Of a DNA stretch of 64,000 nt, positions 56,156-64,000 are shown piece by piece. The stretch's first letter is position 1. Each line of letters begins with the position of its first letter. The DNA is from Macrocybe gigantea (lineage: Eukaryota; Basidiomycota; Agaricomycetes; Agaricales; Callistosporiaceae). The stretch spans positions 248,001 to 312,000 of the forward strand of contig SJRY01000065.1 of the NCBI GenBank assembly GCA_011319805.1, in the 5' to 3' direction. Below the pieces are notes generated by a model that was given only the letters and a program-made list of their open reading frames with translations, ran no database searches and was not told the origin of the DNA. A program made the position numbers and the translations under genes.

Positions 56156-58873
56156 TGAGCATACGAAAAGGAAAGGAAAGGAGGAAGAAAGAAGAAAAAA
56201 AGCAACAAAGAAATGACGACGACGAGGTGAGGAAGCTTTGGACTTTTTTTTTCTTTTTTAAAAAGAAGCAACGGAGCGGGGACCTTGTTACACGTGTCGC
56301 ATGGAGGATCTGTTTTGACGCGGAAACGTCAACTTTTTTGGGGGATAGGCTGCGTTACAACGATTTGACCCAATTTTTTTTTCACTTCGCCGAACAATCC
56401 GCTCCATCGCTCCGAGCCCAGACCGCCGGGAACTCGAAGGATAAAAATGAATGAAAGAGAAAAAAAAACATACATTGTAAATCGTGCTCGATGACATATC
56501 GACCGTTTCTCTTCCCAAGAATATACCCTTCAAAAATAAAAACCTCCCAAGATCTCCCGCGCAACGACGGACGGCAGGGGGAAAAAAAAAAAGAAAAAAA
56601 AGACAAGCAAGTGGAGAAAAAAAGGTGGTCCTGGACCTTGCACCCTAAATTGGCCAAAGTTGGCTATTTCTTGGGTTATTTCAAATTTGGATTTTCGTCC
56701 CGATTTCCGCTTTATGATTTTCCGCGTGTGCGAGGGGTGGGTGAATGTGTGGGCGAGGATGGGAAAGAAGAGGAGGAAAGGGGGGGGGGATGAGGAAGAC
56801 TGCGGGGAAACCGGAATCACCAGGGGATCAGAGTTGGGCAGGCGGGAAAAGGTGCTGTTGATCACAGCGCGCTCCTTTTATAGCGGGGAAAGCAAAAAGG
56901 GAAAAAATAAAATTGAATAAAATAAAAATGAGATAAAAACAAGGCCCTTTTTTTTCCCTTCAAGCCGTCTGATCTTTTCCCACAAAGACAGAGCTAATGG
57001 ACTTGCCGCCGGTAACGCTTTTTGGAAGGCTTCGTCCAACCTGCTGGTTGCGAATCGCAGCGCACTGTGTCTATGTGCTCGTGTGCTTTTGGCGATATCA
57101 CCGTCAGTGATGCAGGCAGCCCACAAAGCTGCTCGAATCATCGTATCTCGCAGAAATGAAGAGAAAAAAAGGCAGAATGTTCTGACCACACAGCAGCCAG
57201 GTGTGCGATCCCAGATTTCATATGATACATCTATACGTAATCAAGATCCCATCGGGGCCAGAGATGACTACGAGTCCGACTTTTGGGATGCGCATCGTAC
57301 CGACCAACGTGAACGCTGCAGATCGACCGTTGACAACGCAGCTTGTCTCCCAAGAAAAAACGCCAATCTGTCATGTAAAGTTCACTCAGGCTCGAACCTT
57401 CCAGGGAGCAGCGATCAGCGCATTTTTTTCCTCTTTCCGACCCACTATTAGTCATTCCTTCCTTGTCATTCGAACGAATCGAAAGACATTGTTAGAAATC
57501 AGTTTGCTTGACGTTTCGCACAGCCCCGAAGCGAACAGAACACGCCCTGTGATGCACTGATGCTCTCAATAATCAGATCGAGGTAAAAGAAAAAAAGGGA
57601 AAAAACCTTCCTCAATATCTCATCGGCGAAGAACATTCCGTGTCTTCCCAAGGTTGATGCAAAAATCACTTTCCCCTCTCCTCCACACCTTCGAATCGGA
57701 TACTCGGGTGTTTGATTGGAAGAATCGTCCAAGTGTCGATCCCCGTTGAGACCGAGGATTTAATTTTGTCGGTATAGTTCTGGCAGTCTCCGCGATTGGT
57801 TGACAATACATGTCGATGCATGGTATCGCCCAGCCAAAGCCTCAGACCCTTTGTCGTTCATATGAAAAAAAAAAAAAGTTTGTTCTCTTTCCCTTTTTCC
57901 TTTTTGCGCTTTCTCAGAATTATCGTCCATTCCCGTCACACGCGTCGTTGTGAGCGCCAAGCGTGGATCATCCGTCGCAAGGTTCCTTGCAACGTTTAGC
58001 TCCGAGTGTCCCAGGCATAGCAAGAAGCAGTGTTCAGATAGATCCAGGATTGCCACCGTCCTGCGCCTCTCCAGCAATCTTCTCTGCACAGTGCACTCAT
58101 GCAGGAGGACCAGTGTCCGCTTGTGATAACCCAGTACCGTCGTTAATGATCAGACGTTTTTCTTTAACATCAAATGGTCGTGGCGACGCGCTTGCTTGGG
58201 CTGATAGCAGTGCTCAATGCATGCACCGCTACCCTACCCCGGCGAAGGTTGCGCATAGTGTCTTACTGTGCCCAAAGCCCTTTCTTGCGATGCTTTAAAT
58301 CAAGACGCTGTTAGAAATGATGTGGCACAGATGCGTGGGAGCGGAACGAAAGTCGGAGGCGAGAAAAGAAGAACCACGGACAAGCTAGCTAGACTGACAA
58401 CGCGAGTCCTCTAATGCATCCCCTTGCACGTCTATGGTCATCCCAGTGTAAGGCAGACTCTGTGGGTACGGGGTGTGCGCAGTCTAGAAGAGCAGCGAGA
58501 AACAAATTTCGACGTCTGCGACTCTGCGTGGAAATTGGCAGTCGAAAGTTAACGATGCTAGTCGCTGGAGAATCAAAGGTGTGGCGGAGTGTTCGGATGC
58601 ATGCATAGTATGCGTGCCGGCTCCGAGATGAACGCGAGGGGAGAGTCCTAAGGAAGCCACTTGACTGACACGGTCGGCGAAGCTCGAGGTCAATGGGCGG
58701 GAAGACTGCGGGCCGTACACACGCCGGTAGACCGGGCCGACAGAAAAGGGGTCTTGGGTTTAAATACTCCCATGCAATTGCGCAGAACCCGAAAGCTTTT
58801 TACCTCGTGCGCTTGAATTTCTCCTACCCAATTGCAGAATCATCGGCAATTTAGGAAAATCGAAGGCCAAGAG
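56156..58873. other. Long divergent region between tup1 and the dehydratase gene
   Basis: About 2.7 kb with A- and T-runs near 56240, 56460 and 56580, consistent with a large leader for tup1. Open frames around 57000-58300 have no motifs. No supported gene. Confidence 0.45.
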
Positions 58874-61017
58874 ATGGTGAAAATAACTGGATACGAGGTT
58901 CATGGTGCGCCCGAGGAGTCTTGTTCTTTGACGGTTAGGATCGACTGACTCGCGCCGATCACCCCGATCGCTGACGCGTCTTGGCGGACTTGAATAAGAT
59001 GTGCGCTTTCCGACCTCGCTGACTGGGGATGGAACGGACGCAATGTAAAGAGCAGACTTGCGTTCGTCCGTGCCGTGACCAGATTGACTGATCAGAATTG
59101 GTGTTTCGACGAAATTGCAGGAACACAGATTGCGACTACTCTTCCGCGTACATCACGCTCTTGACGGACTCTGATCTTGTCGGGCATGGCATGACGTTCA
59201 CGATAGGGCGCGGAAACGACATCGTATGTGCCGCCTTTCTCGACTTTTTATGCGCACGTTTGCCTTTCAGCCCCGCCCTTCACTACGACTAATCTGATGG
59301 CAAAGGTCTGCATGGCCATCAAACAAGTAGCCGACAGGTTTACGGGGAAAGATACGGAGGAGCTGTTCGCTGACATGGGTAAGACGTGGGACTATATGAT
59401 GGCCGATCCGCAATTGAGATGGTGAGTCGATTTTGCGTTTTGCATCGTCGTAAGCTTGTCTAGCGCTGATCATCCATCGTCTCATAGGATCGGGCCTGAG
59501 AAGGGCGTAATACATATCGCGTCGGGCGCGGTGAACAACGCGCTGTGGGATATGTATGCCCGCTCTAGGAGGAAGCCCCTTTGGAAGCTCTTGGTGGACT
59601 TCACACCTGTAAGCACGGATTGCTGAAATTTAAGAAGGGAAGCATCGAACCCAGTTCTTTGCAGGAGGAACTCGTTCGATCGGCGGCTTTCAAGTATATT
59701 TCCGATGCGATTACGAAAGAAGAAGCATTGGAGCTGTTGAAGAAACAGGAACCTGGAAAGAAGGGGCGTGAGGCCCAGTGCGGGAGCTAGGGTGCGTCAC
59801 AAGATCTTAGTGCTTCCTACAATGGCGAACCGACGGGCCCGGGCTTGCCAGATACCCCGCCTACGTCACGTCAGCCGGCTGGCTCGGTACGTAGATCCTG
59901 AACCCCAACCGGAATGAGTTTTTCAACGTTCGATGCTCAGGTTACACGGACGAGAAAGTCGTCCGCCTCACGCAGGAAGCCGTCGCAGCTGGTTTCAGTC
60001 ACTTCAAGATGAAGGTCGGCGCAGATCCAGCGAGCGATCTGCGCCGCGGCAAGCTCATCCGGTCCGTCATCGATGACCCGCTGTACCTTCCGCCCGGCGC
60101 GCAGCCTCAGGACCCGAATGGAGAGGACTCCGCGGGAAGAACGCCGGTCCGACGGGCGCCGTGCTCATGATCGACGCGAACCAGGTGTGGGACGTGCAGC
60201 AGGCAATTGATTATGTGGCTGGTCTGAGGGAGATCAGGCCCTGGTGAGTTTCGGCGGAACGGAGCCCTGCGGGACTGCCGTCATGATCTTTTTTTTTTTT
60301 TTTAAATTAGGTTCATTGAGGAGCCGACTGCACCGGATGACATCTTGGGACACGCTGCCGTTCGCAAAGCGTTAAAGCTTACGGGATCGGCGTCGCGACG
60401 GGCGAACATGCGCACAACAGGATGGTGTTCAAGCAGTTGCTTCAGGCAAAGGCCATCGACGTCGTCCAGGTGACTCATGCAGACTCGCCGGCGTCAGCGA
60501 AGTGCTCAGCGTCTTGCTGATGGCCGCCAAGTTGCGTCCCATCTCACCTTGTATTTTCGAGACGATATCGTTGAAAGCCTCTCTTCCCCGTTTCTTTTCA
60601 GATTCGGAGTGCCTGTTTGTCCCCACGCGGGGGTGTGGGTCTATGCGAATATGTGATCCATTTGAGGTAAAGGCGACACAGCGTATTTTAGACGCCGAGA
60701 AGCTGAGTCTCCTGATGTGTCAGCTTGATCGACTACATCGCGGTCTCTGGAACGATGGAGCGCAACGTCCTTGAGTATGTCGATCATTTGCATGAGCACT
60801 TTGTTACCCCCTGCTCGATCAATGCTCGGGGTCGATACAATGTGCCAAACGACCCGGAAGAAGGTTACAGGCGAGTGATCGCATCTTTCTCCCCTAGCTC
60901 CACTTGATCTCTTTATGTCTCTGCAGCATCGAGATGCGTAAATCCAGCATCGCAGAGTATGAGTGGCCTAATGGAACATACTGGGCGAACAGAAGAAAGA
61001 GTGGGGCCCGGGCGTGA
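58874..61017 (+). CDS. Enolase-superfamily sugar-acid dehydratase (L-fuconate/L-galactonate type), frame-damaged
   Basis: Removes water from an aldonic acid in oxidative L-sugar or D-galacturonate breakdown. Exon 1 58874-58904 ([10 protein letters not shown]), exon 2 58999-59044 ([15 protein letters not shown]), exon 3 59121-59223, exon 4 59306-59421, exon 5 59488-59608 and exon 6 from 59665 are cleanly spliced. Conserved blocks: [68 protein letters not shown] with the catalytic Lys, [59 protein letters not shown] and [12 protein letters not shown]. One-base frame changes lie near 59777, 60128, 60380 and 60625. Near 60482 the segment that should carry IDSCR is missing or garbled. Stop at 61015-61017. 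Either several consensus errors or early decay. Confidence 0.8.
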
Positions 61018-62084
61018 GATTCGAAAGTCTCTGCAAGGCAAAAAGGATACAACGGAGGCGTTTTTCGTAAATCTTATTTTGTATTATAGCTGAGATCACG
61101 CTTTTGTTGCTTGTATCTTGTCAGGTTACACGAACACCATCGACCGGCCCCTGACGACATGATGTGATCCTCGTAAACGGATCGATTTGTCGTGCACTCT
61201 ATAAATGATAGTAAAGATATCCCACGCAATTGCCTGAGCACTGCAAGGCCGATCTCTTGACCTGAGCGGACACTACAATAAAGTTCAAATTTTGTTTGAG
61301 AGGCTCTCAAGATGAATTTAGTCCTATATGTAGCATGTTACTTGCTATGAATGGGGGCATAATTATCTTAATTACTTTATCTGGTGGCAAAAGAATTACA
61401 TTTTTCCACTAGTCATGCTTTGACCGTATGACAGAAAACGTTTTGTAGAGTCGCGGGTTCCCCATTTTTTTCCAATGGTTTCACCCCTGGCTTTGTTTTC
61501 CAGCGCAACTTTGGCAATCGCACCCACAAGTGTCAGCAGGACCAAACATGCAAATGCGAACAAGACGTGGAAACGGGAACGTAAACTGTTCTCTTGTTGT
61601 GTTGCCAGTATTCTGCTCTCTAGCGCTGCTAAGGCGACAGTGATGACAACTGTTTGCGTCCGTCCCACCTTGTTCTCTTTGAAAAAGGATCAGGACGGGG
61701 TTCGGGCACGCCCCTTGCTATTGTTCTTCCCCGCGTCATTTTTTTTTGTTTCGCGCCCGCCAGCCCACTAGGTCACTATCGACGTTTTAATTTTCAGCCC
61801 ATCACGAGCAATGCTGGCTACGAAGTCCAGCAATTGTTCGGTGCCAAGGAGAACAAGGACGAAACCTCGTCCGTTCCGGTTTCTCTCTGGAGAAGCGGTG
61901 TAGGAGAGCGAGTACTTATACGTGCGGGATGAAGGCCCTCCTGGATATTCAACAGCTTTCGTGTTCGACTTTCTTTCGGGGTTCATTCGATCTTTTCTCT
62001 TCGTTCTTGCTCTTTTTTTTGCTTCCCAAGTCTCGCTACCCATAGAGAAATAACGAGCCCTATTTCCGGATAAAAACGGCCACC
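61018..62084. other. Spacer, no supported gene
   Basis: AT-rich near 61070-61440. A 90-codon minus frame at 61396-61668 contains a hydrophobic segment (FAFACLVLLTLVGAIAKVAL) and could be a small membrane protein, but there is no further support. Confidence 0.35.
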
Positions 62085-62823
62085 ATGACTCCATCTCCTG
62101 TTCCCGGCTACACCACCATTCCGGTTACCAGCGTGGTTTCGGCTTCGCAGAGGTACTATCCCGGCGCTCCCAGGGACCTGGAAAGGGACATCTATTGCTT
62201 AAGGCCCCTACTCTGCGATCGTTTAAATAAGGTGCTGCTGCGCAACATGCCCAGCGGCTTCCCTTTCCGATTCGTGTTTGACGGGCACGGTGGAATGCGC
62301 AAGTCCTTTGATTCGTTCGACTTTCAGGAGGACTTGCCGCGCGGCTTGTTACGATGTTCCACGATCAAGATATCTTACAAGGCCCCGGTGGCTCACTCCC
62401 CCGATCCTCACTACACATGGAACATCTGCATACCCTTGCTCGACTCGAACGCGCACCGCGCCGCGTACTCACGTAAGCTATCTTTCCTCTCGTTTTCAGG
62501 CACTGAAAGGAAAAGCAAACGAATAAACTGGAACTGATTCTTTTGTACGTTCTCTAGGCACTTTCGAGATGGCCAGGGTGCAGGTGCACCCAGACGTCCG
62601 GAACACGCCGTACTGGGCCCACCTCGTTGAGCGTCCGCACGTCATCCTGCGAGCCATAGCGCTGTCGCTGAAGCTTGCGGCCATGATCACCCTCCGGCCC
62701 GCGACACTGGCAGATTTCGCAGCAGTGCACGTCGCGCCCAGCCCGTACCCCTCCAGCTCGATCGTTTACGTCGGCATGAACCTGAGGGGCGAGAGTTCGA
62801 TCTTGTTCTTTTGCAATCCATGA
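62085..62823 (+). CDS. Two-exon protein of unknown function (217 residues)
   Basis: Exon 1 62085-62472 and exon 2 62558-62823, joined in phase by an 85-bp intron (gtaagc...ctctag). Start MTPSPVPGYTTIPVTSVVSA. The sequence has FPFRFVFDGHGGMRKSFDSF, a possible beta-rich centre (TIKISYKAPVAHSPDPHYTW) and FEMARVQVHPDVRNTPYWAH. No signal peptide or long membrane helix; residues near 165-185 are moderately hydrophobic. I do not recognise the family. Clean splicing and even codon use support a real gene. Confidence 0.6.
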
Positions 62824-63169
62824 AGCCGGGATTTTCAGCCCTTCCTTTGTTTTTTTAATGGTATGTTGACGCTCGTTTGTTTTTGGTCATCTTTGGCACT
62901 GATGCGTTGTGTCGTCTTCGTCTATAGACTTGAGAACGATATCATGACGCGCTGACATGACGCTTTCGATGCCTGCAACGCTTTTGAGTGCACAAGTCCC
63001 GTAACCCGATACGAATGTCCTTGACGGCTTTCGGTCATCCTCGTGCACTCTTCCCCGTAATATTTTATAGCGTTATCTATCTGCCCATCGCTGTTCATAC
63101 GATTATGTATTGAGGAAGAGTTAGCTTAGTAAATTTGACTCAATTTTAATTTCCTAATTGGCAATCAGG
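62824..63169. other. Spacer before the tRNA gene
   Basis: T-rich 3' flank of the previous gene. Nothing further seen. Confidence 0.4.
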
Positions 63170-63241
63170 TCCCTCTTAGCTCAGTTGGTAGAGCGCGTCA
63201 CTAGTAATGACGAGGTCAGTCGTTCAAGTCGGCTAGAGGGA
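63170..63241 (+). tRNA. tRNA-Thr (anticodon AGU), intronless
   Basis: A 72-nt cloverleaf. The acceptor stem TCCCTCT pairs perfectly with AGAGGGA. A-box TAGCTCAGTTGG lies in the D arm. The anticodon stem CGTCA/TGACG encloses loop CTAGTAA, giving anticodon AGT. The T stem AGTCG/CGGCT (one G-T pair) has loop TTCAAGT. A run of five T follows about 12 nt downstream as an RNA polymerase III terminator. Confidence 0.93.
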
Positions 63242-63577
63242 ATTGCTTGGATCTTTTTCCTCCGCGCAGCAAAGCCTAAAAAGTTAGTTTCTTGATGCAT
63301 TTCTGTGGTATGCTTCCAGAGACTCAACACTCATATGCATCATAGCCTACATTGTCAGAAAGCCACCTCGATGTCGCGCAACGCCCGATCACGTCCCAGA
63401 ACCGTGGACAAGTACAGCGAACGCGTACGAAACAACACTCAGAACAACCCCAATGATCAAATATCATTTGATAAGTTACCTCCAAGCAAAACGAAAACCA
63501 AAGACCTGAAAAAAAAAAAAAAACAGAAAGAAACGAGAGGCAAGAAGAAAGAGCATCGTAGTCGAAAATCAAACACA
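63242..63577. other. tRNA 3' flank and spacer
   Basis: Contains a purine-rich stretch near 63508-63550 and no supported gene. Confidence 0.4.
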
Positions 63578-64000
63578 TCACGGAGATAGGTCTCGGTCCG
63601 TGAGGCTGTACGGCGGAGGCGGCTCTGCGTCCTGGACAGGCGAGTGTGCACGCGCAGTAGCAGCAGTACCCGGGGCAGGGAGAGCAGCGGGAGCCGGTGC
63701 GGAGCTGTTGATGAGGCGTGCAGGTGCAGTCGTGGTCGTAGCTGGAGCCGGTGCAGATGCGCGTGGCGGAGACGGAGATGGGGACGTGAGTGGTCCCGGA
63801 ACGGGTGCATGCATGGGCGTGGGCATGCGCATGCGCGGGGGTTATCAGGACCGGCAGGGGACGCGTTGGCGAAAAGCTCGTGTATGGCCAGGACGACGAC
63901 AATGGCGTCGTCAGCGGCTGGTGAGGGGGGAGCGGAGCGGGAGGGACGTGTTTCACGTGTGATGGCATGTAGATACCAGCGATTGTTCAATCAGTGGAAG
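63578..64000 (-). CDS. 3' end of a proline-rich protein with a C-terminal PPPPY motif (gene runs off the right edge)
   Basis: The minus-strand frame ending at 63578 reads a Pro/Ala/Ser-rich stretch and closes with PVQDAEPPPPYSLTDRDLSP. PPxY near a C-terminus is the known ligand of WW domains in Rsp5/Nedd4 ubiquitin ligases and is common in arrestin-like or membrane proteins. The exon upstream is not resolved: the same frame has a stop near 63840, so an intron or frame change must be assumed. CA-rich repeats make the reading uncertain. Confidence 0.35.

Overview
This window is nuclear DNA of a filamentous basidiomycete, most likely an Agaricomycete. The evidence is compact multi-exon genes with GT-AG introns of about 40-110 bp, a tup1 corepressor gene, a TKL-type kinase with HGDLKG in place of HRDLKxxN, a CBM1-linked CE15 esterase, a Ty1/copia element of fungal type, and a large P-loop family I associate with Agaricomycete expansions. 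All assignments come from reading translations and splice sites by eye. No database search was run.

Layout. 0-10 kb: the 5' part of an OPT oligopeptide transporter gene running off the left edge, a short-chain dehydrogenase, a C-terminal chromodomain protein, and a broken P-loop gene. 10-20 kb: a 582-bp mariner/Tc1-type MITE, a small metallothionein, and two tandem ferric/cupric reductases. The first reductase has two perfect copies of the iron-regulatory GATA element upstream, so this looks like a metal-homeostasis block. 20-28 kb: an unresolved possible gene, a 208-aa protein with a HEPN-like R-N-x3-H motif, and a two-finger CCCH zinc-finger protein. 28-37.5 kb: a mobile-element-rich stretch with a decayed ACC-synthase-like aminotransferase, a direct duplication of about 475 bp, and a full-length copia retrotransposon with apparently identical LTRs and a 5-bp target duplication, inserted inside a host exon. 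37.7-47 kb: a multi-pass membrane protein, then three P-loop GTPase-like genes. One of these is a single 694-residue polypeptide joining an AIG1-like G domain to a complete TKL kinase domain. I consider this the most interesting object in the window. 47-64 kb: a secreted CE15 glucuronoyl esterase, a truncated Tup1-like fragment, a secreted GH25 lysozyme, tup1 itself, an L-fuconate/L-galactonate dehydratase-like enolase-superfamily gene, an unknown 217-aa gene, tRNA-Thr(AGU), and the 3' end of a proline-rich gene.

Quality caution. Several otherwise well-conserved genes (both reductases, the CCCH gene, tup1, the dehydratase, the copia pol) carry isolated single-base frame changes, and I saw few or no stop-codon substitutions in them. 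Other genes (OPT, SDR, chromodomain gene, GTPase-kinase, CE15) splice cleanly in frame. The indels may be consensus-sequence errors or early decay. The aminotransferase at 29 kb also carries an in-frame stop and is a genuine pseudogene candidate.
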